This document shows, in pieces, positions 12,257 through 18,791 of a stretch of 32,463 nucleotides of DNA; position 1 is the stretch's first letter, and the number at the start of each line of letters is the position of its first letter. The notes under the pieces are model-generated. The model saw nothing but the letters and a program-made list of their open reading frames with translations, searched no databases and was not told the DNA's origin. Made by a program: the position numbers and the translations under genes. The stretch spans positions 1 to 32,463 of the IMG/VR virus record IMGVR_UViG_3300044716_001156. One strand, written 5' to 3'. The stretch comes from a virus.

Positions 12257-12445
12257 ATGAATAAAAAAATCGACAGGTTGCAAATTATAATTGATGCATA
12301 CACGCCTGAACCTATTCACGGGATAGGCAAGCTGGGCGAAGACTCACAACAGCTCAAAGATTTGTATGAGATCCAAAAAATGGTTGAAAATTACCAAGAC
12401 AGTCTGATTCACAAGTTTTACGAAAAATATCCAAATGTTATTTAG
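12257..12445 (+). CDS. Small hypothetical protein, first gene of the rightward operon
   Basis: 62 residues from ATG at 12257, with GGGAGAAGG directly upstream. An in-frame TTG at 12221 lies inside the promoter and cannot be the start. The protein is helical (MNKKIDRLQIIIDAYTPEP, later LKDLYEIQKMVENYQDSLIHKF). As the first gene behind the strong promoter it is probably expressed very early. Family not recognised. Confidence 0.7.
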   Translation: MNKKIDRLQIIIDAYTPEPIHGIGKLGEDSQQLKDLYEIQKMVENYQDSLIHKFYEKYPNVI

Positions 12446-12448
12446 CGA

Positions 12449-12604
12449 ATGTATGAATTAGGAAAACTCAGAGACCCTAAAATTATTCGCTTGATTCCCG
12501 CAAAGAAAAAGAGAATAAATTGGGGTCCATGTTTTCAAGCCGTTTTAGCCGCTTTTGTTTTGCTAGGTTTGGCGATGCTGTCGTTGATTTACGTTAACAA
12601 ATGA
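12449..12604 (+). CDS. Small single-pass membrane protein (51 aa)
   Basis: Encodes 51 residues: a basic N-terminus (RLIPAKKKRINWG) and one membrane segment (CFQAVLAAFVLLGLAMLSLIY) ending four residues before the stop. Basic-in topology predicts a cytoplasmic N-terminus. It begins three bases after the previous stop and overlaps the next start (ATGA). Tiny early membrane proteins of phages often modify host functions or affect superinfection; the role here is unknown. Confidence 0.65.
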   Translation: MYELGKLRDPKIIRLIPAKKKRINWGPCFQAVLAAFVLLGLAMLSLIYVNK

Positions 12605-12897
12605 GAAAATACTATATTTTAAATGACAATAAAGAGCCAATAGAGGCGGACTTGAAGGAGTATTGTAAATTTTTGGACATTCTAGAAAACAAAATAGTCA
12701 AGCAAGAAACAATTGGCAATACAAAGATAAGCACTGTTTTTTTAGGTCAAGACATTGGGGATGACAGCGAGGCACCAATTTTGTTTGAAACAATGTGCTT
12801 TGGAGGTGCATTGGATGGCGATCAATGGAGATATCAAACATTTGATGAAGCTTTAAAAGGGCATCAAAAAGTGAAAGAAATGGTTACTGACTCTTAA
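12601..12897 (+). CDS. Conserved phage hypothetical protein
   Basis: 98 residues. The C-terminal half, APILFETMCFGGALDGDQWRYQTFDEALKGHQKVKEMV, follows a pattern I know from many phage hypothetical proteins ('ILFET..FGG.LDge..RY.T...A..GH'). The N-terminal half has a helix (DLKEYCKFLDILENKIVKQ) and a strand with FLGQDIG. Function is not established. ATGA coupling to the membrane protein upstream. Confidence 0.7.
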   Translation: MRKYYILNDNKEPIEADLKEYCKFLDILENKIVKQETIGNTKISTVFLGQDIGDDSEAPILFETMCFGGALDGDQWRYQTFDEALKGHQKVKEMVTDS

Positions 12898-12912
12898 ATA
12901 TCTTTATACATA

Positions 12913-12941
12913 TTGCAATTAAATTGTTAACAGTTTATAAA
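12913..12941 (+). promoter_or_regulatory. Promoter for the replication genes
   Basis: TTGCAA (12913-12918), a 17-bp spacer and TATAAA (12936-12941), with a predicted start near 12948, immediately before the leader hairpin. The TTGCAA-17 arrangement recurs at two minus-strand promoters (15096-15124 and 15622-15650), which supports it as a real phage promoter type. Confidence 0.55.
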
Positions 12942-12950
12942 TAGTAGTCT

Positions 12951-13005
12951 AGCTGTAGTGTGCAAGCTACAGCTTTAGTTATTACTCCTACTTGCACGGG
13001 AGAAG
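12951..13005 (+). promoter_or_regulatory. 5' leader pseudoknot candidate next to the initiator ribosome binding site
   Basis: AGCTGTAG (12951-12958) pairs with CTACAGCT (12967-12974), a perfect 8-bp stem with an 8-nt loop. Seven of the loop bases, GTGCAAG (12960-12966), are complementary to CTTGCAC (12991-12997), which directly abuts the Shine-Dalgarno GGGAGAAG (12998-13005). An H-type pseudoknot is therefore possible, with translation of the initiator depending on it. The pairings are seen directly; the regulation is inferred. Confidence 0.5.
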
Positions 13006-13009
13006 ATGG

Positions 13010-13837
13010 ATGACAATATACAGCCCAATTCAGCTCGCATTTATCAAATTTCTTAAAGCTTCTATAACCAAAAACAAGAAATACGGATATATCAATTTGA
13101 CGAATAAGCAAATTGCCGAAAGATTTGAATTTCAAGATAGGAAATATTCCTTGGATTACATCTCAAAATTAGTCCAGAAAGTCAAACACGAATTTACACT
13201 TCAGTCAAAGGGTAGTACAAGATATATTTTACTCAAAAATACAATGTGTCAGACAGTACAGAACAATGTGTCAGACAATACAGAGCAAGTACAGAGCAAG
13301 TACACTGTAATTTGCCAGACAGTACAACCGAGACAGGAAACCTTAGAGCCACAAGGCTTAGAAGACCCCCTTTTAAGTATTAAGAATCAAGATTTAATAA
13401 ATAAGAATCAAGATCAAGTAAAAGAAAAAAGTAATAAAAAAGAAAAAGTTTCTAGGAATTATCAATACACAGAAGAATTCGAGGAAGCGTGGTGTTTGTA
13501 TGGCAGAAGAGGAGACAAGAAAGCCAGCAATGATGAGTTTGAGCTAGCAAAGAAGCGAGAGCCCCATTTAATGGAAAAACTTCGAAGTAGCATACCCCGT
13601 TATCTTCGCACTAGGAGGGTGTTAGATGGCTATAAGAGAGATTTTGAAAGATTCCTGAAGGGAGACATGTTTGATTCAGAGTGGCAAGTAGATTTTGCCG
13701 AAAATGTAGAAGAGCTGCAAGAGAAGTATGAGCAGAATGAAAGTTTAAGCAACACCCTTAATTTCCTCGCTGAGTCAAAGCGAGTCCAAAGATTACAAGA
13801 CGCAATGAGAAGAGGAGAAATACAACGTGTCGCATAG
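13010..13837 (+). CDS. Replication initiator-like protein with intragenic origin
   Basis: 275 residues from ATG at 13010 (an upstream in-frame TTG lies in the leader pairing). Residues 1-75 form a winged-helix type domain (PIQLAFIKFLKASITKNKKYGYINLTNKQIAERF ... YISKLVQKVKHEF). Residues about 78-106 are encoded by the 22-bp iterons, then a Lys/Asn/Gln linker encoded by AT-rich DNA. The C-terminal domain begins YTEEFEEAWCLYGRRGDKKAS, resembling phage replication proteins ('FE.fW..YgrRg.K..A'). Like lambda O it would bind iterons in its own gene and recruit a helicase loader, supplied next door. Assignment rests on domain layout and iterons, not a clear family match. Confidence 0.6.
   Translation: MTIYSPIQLAFIKFLKASITKNKKYGYINLTNKQIAERFEFQDRKYSLDYISKLVQKVKHEFTLQSKGSTRYILLKNTMCQTVQNNVSDNTEQVQSKYTVICQTVQPRQETLEPQGLEDPLLSIKNQDLINKNQDQVKEKSNKKEKVSRNYQYTEEFEEAWCLYGRRGDKKASNDEFELAKKREPHLMEKLRSSIPRYLRTRRVLDGYKRDFERFLKGDMFDSEWQVDFAENVEELQEKYEQNESLSNTLNFLAESKRVQRLQDAMRRGEIQRVA
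13250..13326 (+). repeat. Iterons: candidate replication origin inside the initiator gene
   Basis: Four copies of an 11-bp core start at exact 22-bp steps: 13250 CAGACAGTACA, 13272 CAGACAATACA, 13294 GAGCAAGTACA, 13316 CAGACAGTACA. The first two are part of a 21-nt repeat with one mismatch (from 13241 and 13263), and GAGCAAGTACA also occurs at 13283. A 22-bp step is about two helical turns, as in iterons bound by initiators. An AT-rich stretch follows. The lambda origin has the same arrangement within gene O. Confidence 0.65.
13365..13460 (+). other. AT-rich candidate DNA unwinding element
   Basis: Directly after the iterons comes a strongly purine/AT-rich stretch with few G or C residues, including a 13-bp direct repeat TAAGAATCAAGAT at 13381-13393 and 13402-13414 (21-bp step). 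Position and composition match a duplex unwinding element beside an iteron array. In the protein it encodes the charged linker. Confidence 0.5.
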
Positions 13838-14405
13838 CATCAACCACCTTAGAACAATTCTAGGCAATCTAAAAATCTTAGGTTACTTTAAAGCCACTCT
13901 CACGGAGGAAAGCGTTTCACTTTGGAGTGATGCCCTCGAAGACTTGTCCGATGAACAGCTTACAGCAGGCTATAATCAAATCAAAAAAAAAGGAATTGAT
14001 GGAGGGTTAACTACTGTTAGCTTTATTGATGTTTGCAAGCAATCATCCTTCCAGCGCCCTGAATACCGTATTCCAGAAAGCAACCAGATCGAAGACTCAC
14101 AGGGACTTTCCGCCCGTGAATGGATTCAACGCTTGATTAAAAGGGAAGTGTTGATATTTAACAATCTTCCAGAGCCAGAAGGAACCGAGAATTACAAGAA
14201 ACATCTAAGAGTAATATCAAAGCATTCTCACTGGTTTCAGTCATTACAAGCCGATGCTCACAAAAGGAGTAACAAACTAGAAGCAATACTAGACAAAGCT
14301 TCGACCTACCCGCAAGAGCAACAGGAGCAACACAAGGAACGAATAGATCAACTAACAAAGGCATACACGGATTCATTAATTGAATTGGAGGCATTGAGCG
14401 CATGA
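13827..14405 (+). CDS. Putative helicase loader (lambda P-like position and layout)
   Basis: 192 residues from GTG at 13827, with AGGAG upstream and an 11-nt overlap with the initiator. INHLRTILGNLKILGYFKATLTEESVSLWSDALEDLSDEQLTAGYNQI resembles the N-terminus of phage P-like or 'replicative helicase inhibitor' proteins, where a short domain docks on DnaB. The C-terminus is a charged helix (HKERIDQLTKAYTDSLIELEAL). No ATPase motif is present, so it would be a P-type loader rather than a DnaC-type. Location after the initiator is the main support. Confidence 0.5.
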   Translation: MSHSINHLRTILGNLKILGYFKATLTEESVSLWSDALEDLSDEQLTAGYNQIKKKGIDGGLTTVSFIDVCKQSSFQRPEYRIPESNQIEDSQGLSAREWIQRLIKREVLIFNNLPEPEGTENYKKHLRVISKHSHWFQSLQADAHKRSNKLEAILDKASTYPQEQQEQHKERIDQLTKAYTDSLIELEALSA

Positions 14406-14632
14406 AGAACACAGTAGTTAACCAAATCGTAGAATGTTATCAAGATGCGATGTTTGATGTGTGTACAGGGATAGATGCAGCTTTAGCTAATGAAAAATGT
14501 AACGCACGCATAAAAAAGATTTATGAGCAAAATCCTGAATTCCTGAAACAGCCCAATTGCGCAGAGCCAGATGTCCACCCCGCAATTCTTGAAATCTTTC
14601 AGCGATTGAAGAAAAAGAAGTTAGCAGCATGA
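14402..14632 (+). CDS. Small hypothetical protein in replication operon
   Basis: 76 residues, helical, with four Cys (ECYQDAMFDVCTGIDAALANEKCNARIKKIYEQ; QPNCAEPDVHPAI) that are too scattered for an obvious zinc motif. ATGA overlaps on both sides couple it to the helicase loader-like gene and to the 40-codon gene downstream. Function unknown. Confidence 0.7.
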   Translation: MKNTVVNQIVECYQDAMFDVCTGIDAALANEKCNARIKKIYEQNPEFLKQPNCAEPDVHPAILEIFQRLKKKKLAA

Positions 14633-14751
14633 CCCAAGAAGGCCTATTAAATCGCAAAGACTACATTTTACCCTCGGCAAACATTTACATAGCCAAGAAA
14701 AGCCAATGGCTTAAGGATAAATTGAATTCTTTGCAGAAAAGAATTGGTTGA
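14629..14751 (+). CDS. Tiny hypothetical protein (40 aa) ending the replication operon
   Basis: Encodes 40 residues starting MTQEGLLNRKDYILPSANIY and ending KDKLNSLQKRIG. It is coupled through ATGA to the preceding gene. The next gene is on the opposite strand 21 nt further, and no terminator separates them. The size limits confidence; composition is ordinary for a basic helical peptide. Confidence 0.5.
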   Translation: MTQEGLLNRKDYILPSANIYIAKKSQWLKDKLNSLQKRIG

Positions 14752-14772
14752 GTGCGCTTTGTGCGTTTGTCA

Positions 14773-15057
14773 CTATGCGATCTCCTTGATTGTTAGCCTA
14801 ATTTTGTTTTTAAGATCTTGAAAATCAGTTGCTTTGATTTTTTTAATTTTTGCAATTAAAGATCTACAGCGAGATTTGCTATACATCTTAAAATCGGGGA
14901 TGCCCCAATACGGCACGTCAAAACCTCCATATGAATCTTGCCTGCCTATCGTAAAGCAGTCAGAACAATCATCTGTTTCTAGCTCTATTTGATATTTTTC
15001 GCCATATTTTGACGTGATTTTGAGAATAATGAGTTTTTTCGTTTTTAACTTTGTCAT
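14773..15057 (-). CDS. Hypothetical protein
   Basis: 94 residues: a basic beta-rich N-terminus (TKLKTKKLIILKITSKYGEKYQIELETDDCSDC) and a basic helix near the end (CRSLIAKIKKIKATDFQDLKNKI). No known domain. It has its own leader of about 70 nt with a TTGCAA-type promoter (15096-15124) upstream, and it converges with the replication operon. Confidence 0.7.
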   Translation of the reverse strand: MTKLKTKKLIILKITSKYGEKYQIELETDDCSDCFTIGRQDSYGGFDVPYWGIPDFKMYSKSRCRSLIAKIKKIKATDFQDLKNKIRLTIKEIA

Positions 15058-15095
15058 AATATTTAATTCCCTTGATTTGATTTATCTCTACTATT

Positions 15096-15124
15096 ATTAT
15101 TGCAATATCTTCAATAAATTGCAA
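15096..15124 (-). promoter_or_regulatory. Promoter candidate, TTGCAA type
   Basis: On the minus strand TTGCAA (15124-15119), a 17-bp spacer and AATAAT (15101-15096). A second TTGCAA lies at 15100-15105. Matches the spacing of the promoters at 12913-12941 and 15622-15650. It would drive the gene ending at 14773. Confidence 0.45.
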
Positions 15125-15126
15125 GA

Positions 15127-15294
15127 TTATTTTTCTAAACTTTTTTTAAGTTTTCTTGCTTTATGAAGCGAAATTCCTAGTTTTTGAGAAAGCCATCTCT
15201 CGGAGCCTTCCCTGAGAGTTCCTTTGTCAACTCTGGGCTTTTCAGAAGGTTTGTATTTGCCTCGTTTGTAGGCAGGTTGTTTGTTGCTAGTCAT
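15127..15294 (-). CDS. Small basic hypothetical protein (55 aa)
   Basis: Encodes 55 residues, opening MTSNKQPAYKRGKYKPSEKP and closing HKARKLKKSLEK. Highly basic; the second half (EGSERWLSQKLGISLHKARKLKKSL) could form a helix-turn-helix-like pair (W-L-S-Q-K-L-G-I-S-x-x-K-A-R). The ATG overlaps the stop of the gene upstream (ATGA). A nucleic-acid-binding role is plausible but unproven. Confidence 0.6.
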   Translation of the reverse strand: MTSNKQPAYKRGKYKPSEKPRVDKGTLREGSERWLSQKLGISLHKARKLKKSLEK

Positions 15295-15587
15295 ATAAAA
15301 TATATTTCACCTTTTTTAGTTGCACATACATCTAAGCGACTTCCCGCTGCGTTATATAAAAAATACTCACCCCAAACTGACTCTGCGAGATCATACCCTT
15401 CGGGGACTTCAACTTCTCTGCAAGGTAAATTTTCCCAGTTTTCTGATTCGTTTTGCGGGCTGAAAGAGGCTATTATTTTTCCTTCTTCGATGAAAGTGTG
15501 GCCCGGATTGGAGGCGATCCAGCATCCTCGTACTGCTTTGCTTAAATATATCTTTATTGTTTTTTGTGTTTGTGTTGCGTTTGTCAT
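15291..15587 (-). CDS. Hypothetical protein
   Basis: 98 residues from ATG at 15587, chosen because AGAGGT sits just upstream; a longer frame to 15650 would start inside the promoter. Beta-rich content: KTIKIYLSKAVRGCWIASNPGHTF, EVEVPEGYDLAESVWGEYFLYNAAG, then CATKKGEIYFI. Single domain without recognisable family. First gene of a short leftward operon between the replication and packaging modules. Confidence 0.7.
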   Translation of the reverse strand: MTNATQTQKTIKIYLSKAVRGCWIASNPGHTFIEEGKIIASFSPQNESENWENLPCREVEVPEGYDLAESVWGEYFLYNAAGSRLDVCATKKGEIYFI

Positions 15588-15621
15588 TTGATTTACCTCT
15601 TTTGTTTTATTTACATTTATA

Positions 15622-15650
15622 AATATATCAAGATTTTGAATATCTTGCAA
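15622..15650 (-). promoter_or_regulatory. Promoter, TTGCAA type
   Basis: Minus-strand TTGCAA (15650-15645), 17-bp spacer, TATATT (15627-15622), about 35 nt before the ATG at 15587. It belongs to the same promoter class as 12913-12941. The remaining region up to 15754 is AT-rich and should contain the rightward packaging promoter, for which I see only weak boxes (TATATT near 15714). Confidence 0.6.
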
Positions 15651-15754
15651 GTTATTAATTCCCTTTTCCGCAAATGGATATCATTAATTAATTCTAATAA
15701 TTGAGTTTATGCTGTATATTAAAAACAATTACTGATTGAGTGAGCTATTTAGCC

Positions 15755-16273
15755 ATGTGTGACCCAAGCAAACCGCTTACAGACAAGCATCAAGCCTTTG
15801 TGGACTTTTATTTACAAAATGGACGTAATGCAACTAAGGCTTACGAAGAGGTTTATGGAAAAAAGAGTGGCAATTCTACTTGCAATTTGGGTTCAAGATT
15901 GTTGCAAAAAGTTGAGAAACATCCATATTTTGTTAAAAAATGTGCAGAACTTGAAAAGTCCTTTGGTGTGAGCTTTGAGTGGGCTGTCAAGATGAATAAA
16001 GAAATCTTAGAGGACGCAATGAGAGGCGATGAAATACCGACTGAGAACGGTTTTTATACAAAAAAAGAAAGAGCGGCTGCACTTAAAGCTGTAAAGCAAA
16101 TAACGGATCTGTTTGGTTGGGAAGCAGCAACGAAGCAAAAACTCGAAATAAGCGGTCAAGGTAAAAACGGAGAAGTTGAATTAACTCACAGACAACTAAC
16201 AAAGTCGCAAACAACAGCAATTAGTATTGTTGATGAATTAGCACAGGAAGAAGATAATGCCAGCACAGATTAA
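15755..16273 (+). CDS. terS: Terminase small subunit
   Basis: 172 residues from ATG at 15755; a GTG at 15740 would add five residues and neither start has a good ribosome binding site. LTDKHQAFVDFYLQNGRNATKAYEEVYGKKSGNSTCNLGSRLLQK is the classic Terminase_2 signature (helix-turn-helix with N-A-T-K-A and the 'gsrLL' helix). The following acidic helices suit oligomerisation, and the C-terminus is a polar tail. It recognises phage DNA and presents it to the large subunit, encoded immediately downstream with a 17-nt overlap. Confidence 0.85.
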   Translation: MCDPSKPLTDKHQAFVDFYLQNGRNATKAYEEVYGKKSGNSTCNLGSRLLQKVEKHPYFVKKCAELEKSFGVSFEWAVKMNKEILEDAMRGDEIPTENGFYTKKERAAALKAVKQITDLFGWEAATKQKLEISGQGKNGEVELTHRQLTKSQTTAISIVDELAQEEDNASTD

Positions 16274-17933
16274 AGACGCAGCTCATTTATTAGCAGCTGC
16301 TAATCAGCTTGTCAAAACAAATAAAGGGTTTAATGCTCTTCACCTAGTTGCTCAATGCGATAAAGCCTTTCACGCTGATATCAAGGCTTATTACAAGCAT
16401 AATGCAATTGCATTTATTAATCATTGTGTAGTAGCTGTTGATGAGTCTCAGCGAGGTCAAAAGCTTAGACGATTTATTCTGTATCCTGAGCAAGAGCAGC
16501 TAATAAGAGAAATTGAGGAGTTTTTTAACACCCGAAACCCTGATGAAAAGCTGATTTATGTAATTAAGAAATCTAGAAGGGTTGGAATGACAAATACGAT
16601 TCTTTGGTTTATGTTGCATCGCCTCATTTTTTGGAATGATTCATCAGGCCTGTCTTGCTTGACATTAACCAAAGTTGACGAAATAGGAAATCCATCATCG
16701 CTTATGGAAAGATTGCGCTCTGCTATCAAGTTTGTTCCCTATTATTTGCTCCCCGAAAGCTTTAATCCTGATCGTGATTGTCCTCAAAAGTTAATTAGAA
16801 TTGGTGACGGTGCGACTAGTGCGGCAATATCAGGCCATCCAATCAATGATCCAAACGCAGCCAATGAATTCCTTAAATCGGGCCGTTATTCGATTGCTTT
16901 AATTGATGAGGCAGCAGCACTTGATTCATTGAGCTTAGATTTAGCTCTCACTGCTTGCCGTGCTAGTACAGATTTAACAGTAGTATTGAGCACCGCTGCA
17001 ACAAGTGCCAGTCACTCATTTGAGCGGATGAGTGATGAGACTAGTGATTATTTTGCAGATAAAAATATTATTAGGATTCGCTGGTTTCCTCATTCCATCA
17101 ATCCTGACAATACGGATACATGGGTTAACAGCTTTAGAACGGACGAAGAAACATTCGAGCGTGAGATCATGGGTAATCCGTTTGGTGTGTCCAATGTTGT
17201 TATCAAAAATCCTGATCACAATATAATCACTAATGTCAAAACCCTCAAACCATGGGCTCTAACAGACAGCTTTATTAGCAAACAATTAACAAATGCAAAA
17301 GTATATTTATTTGGCGATGGTGGTGGAAACTCCAATTTTCATACGCTTACAGTTGCACTCAAACCAAAAGAAAATGACCGCTTAATATTAGTAAACAGTT
17401 TTGCCTCTCAACCACCACGAGAGGAATTTATGCCAGTTGCTGAACGAGCTTTGAGCTGGGTAAGAGATAATCTATCTCAATACGAAGTGCATAAAGATGT
17501 CCATTGTGATCCCGTTTTGGCTTCAGAGGCTTTAGAGTTTCAAGCAAAGTACGGCCTAAGGCTAGTCTGTATGGAGCATTTGCAGCATCCATCTAAACAT
17601 TATTCCGAAAAGACTCAGCAATTCTTTAAGTCACTCTTTGCAACTAGTGGCCGTTTAACTCATCGGCTTGCTAGGCTTAGATGGTATATGCAGTTAAAGT
17701 TAGCTGATAATCATCCCGCTCTTATCATCCTACCTGAATGTAAGAACATTATTAAAGGCTTAATTGGTGGTGATTATCAATTTGAAGTTAAGCACAAGGT
17801 AATAACAAGCGACTTACTCCAAAATCATCCAATCTGTGATGAGTGTGACGGCGTGAGTTATGGAATAATATCGTTATATCCACTCTCACAAATCACAACC
17901 ACCACTCAAACAGGAAAACATGGAATCTTTTAA
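16257..17933 (+). CDS. terL: Terminase large subunit (packaging ATPase/nuclease)
   Basis: 558 residues, standard length. The ATPase half has a Walker A-like KKSRRVGMT at about residue 104, Walker B IALIDEAA near 213-220 and the coupling motif STAATS near 245. The nuclease half has RNase H-like acidic residues: FGDGGG (Asp about 354), VHCDP (about 418) and DECDGVSYG near the C-terminus. The adenine motif region YPEQEQLIREI lies near residue 76. It cuts and translocates the genome into the prohead by docking on the portal encoded three genes later. Intact, no frameshift seen. Confidence 0.92.
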   Translation: MPAQIKDAAHLLAAANQLVKTNKGFNALHLVAQCDKAFHADIKAYYKHNAIAFINHCVVAVDESQRGQKLRRFILYPEQEQLIREIEEFFNTRNPDEKLIYVIKKSRRVGMTNTILWFMLHRLIFWNDSSGLSCLTLTKVDEIGNPSSLMERLRSAIKFVPYYLLPESFNPDRDCPQKLIRIGDGATSAAISGHPINDPNAANEFLKSGRYSIALIDEAAALDSLSLDLALTACRASTDLTVVLSTAATSASHSFERMSDETSDYFADKNIIRIRWFPHSINPDNTDTWVNSFRTDEETFEREIMGNPFGVSNVVIKNPDHNIITNVKTLKPWALTDSFISKQLTNAKVYLFGDGGGNSNFHTLTVALKPKENDRLILVNSFASQPPREEFMPVAERALSWVRDNLSQYEVHKDVHCDPVLASEALEFQAKYGLRLVCMEHLQHPSKHYSEKTQQFFKSLFATSGRLTHRLARLRWYMQLKLADNHPALIILPECKNIIKGLIGGDYQFEVKHKVITSDLLQNHPICDECDGVSYGIISLYPLSQITTTTQTGKHGIF

Positions 17934-18369
17934 AAAGCCAGCAGAAGAGCTCGTTAAGCTGTATTTAATCAGGACGCACAAAGGACAGATTGATTTGTGC
18001 GAAAGGTCAATGGGGGCTTTTTACCCTTCGCCCAAATGTAGCTTTGGCAACTTAAGTGATGCAGTAAATCGTGCGAATGAAGGTTATATTGCTAAGCCTT
18101 TCTTTTGGTCTCCTGGGTATTCTAAAAGCGACGTCCAATTTTATGCACCGTTAGACAATTACATGACAGAAAAAGGTTTACACATAGCTAAGTTTATTGA
18201 GGACGCAGACAATGCAAATCTCACAATCGCAGACAAGGTGACAGAATTGATAGATTATTGCAAGAGAAATGGCTTTTTTGTTGATGATCAATACCGCCTA
18301 ATCAACGGGCCACAAGAAATGAGTATTGCAATTAGTGGCACCGAAAGGGTAACAATCACATACAAATGA
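17920..18369 (+). CDS. Hypothetical protein between terminase and portal
   Basis: 149 residues. It opens with a helix (KKPAEELVKLYLIRTHKGQIDLCERSMGAFYPSPKCSFGNLSDAVNRA). A C-terminal helical segment ADKVTELIDYCKRNGFFVDDQYRLINGP leads to a beta ending. It overlaps terL by 14 nt and the next gene by four bases (ATGA). No family recognised; proteins at this position can be packaging accessories. Confidence 0.75.
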   Translation: MESFKKPAEELVKLYLIRTHKGQIDLCERSMGAFYPSPKCSFGNLSDAVNRANEGYIAKPFFWSPGYSKSDVQFYAPLDNYMTEKGLHIAKFIEDADNANLTIADKVTELIDYCKRNGFFVDDQYRLINGPQEMSIAISGTERVTITYK

Positions 18370-18791
18370 CCGATTTTAAGCCATACAAAGCAAATCCCAC
18401 AATCGCAACAGGCGACCAAATGAAGAAGGTGGAAGATTTAGACCTGCCTACCAGTTGGAAGCCCGTAAACAATCTGGCCTATATAAAGCCTAATACTGAT
18501 ATTACGGTTATAGTTAGAGAAAGCGGTTGGAGCACAAATGCGCTCGGAATTTCGATGCCATACAGGCAAATAGAAGAACATATTACGCTTGATGCGGCTT
18601 GCTCAGTGCGAGTAATCGACGAAGTAGATCCAGGCAAATTTCTGTGTCGTTATACAGGAGATGACATGGTAGATAACTTTATGGTAGTCCCTTTTGAGGC
18701 GCTTACCTTTGACGAATGGAGTCAAGAGATATGCACTTTACAGCAACGCAACGACAAAGTAATTGATGACGTAATGCAGCTATTAGAATAA
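18366..18791 (+). CDS. Hypothetical protein upstream of portal
   Basis: 141 residues, beta-rich with barrel-like strands (DITVIVRESGWSTNALGISMPYRQIEEHITLDAACSVRVIDEVDPGKFLCRYTG) and a C-terminal helix (LQQRNDKVIDDVMQLLE). The middle resembles a small SH3/OB-like barrel. Coupled on both sides (ATGA and TAATGA junctions) within the packaging operon. Family not recognised. Confidence 0.75.
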   Translation: MTDFKPYKANPTIATGDQMKKVEDLDLPTSWKPVNNLAYIKPNTDITVIVRESGWSTNALGISMPYRQIEEHITLDAACSVRVIDEVDPGKFLCRYTGDDMVDNFMVVPFEALTFDEWSQEICTLQQRNDKVIDDVMQLLE

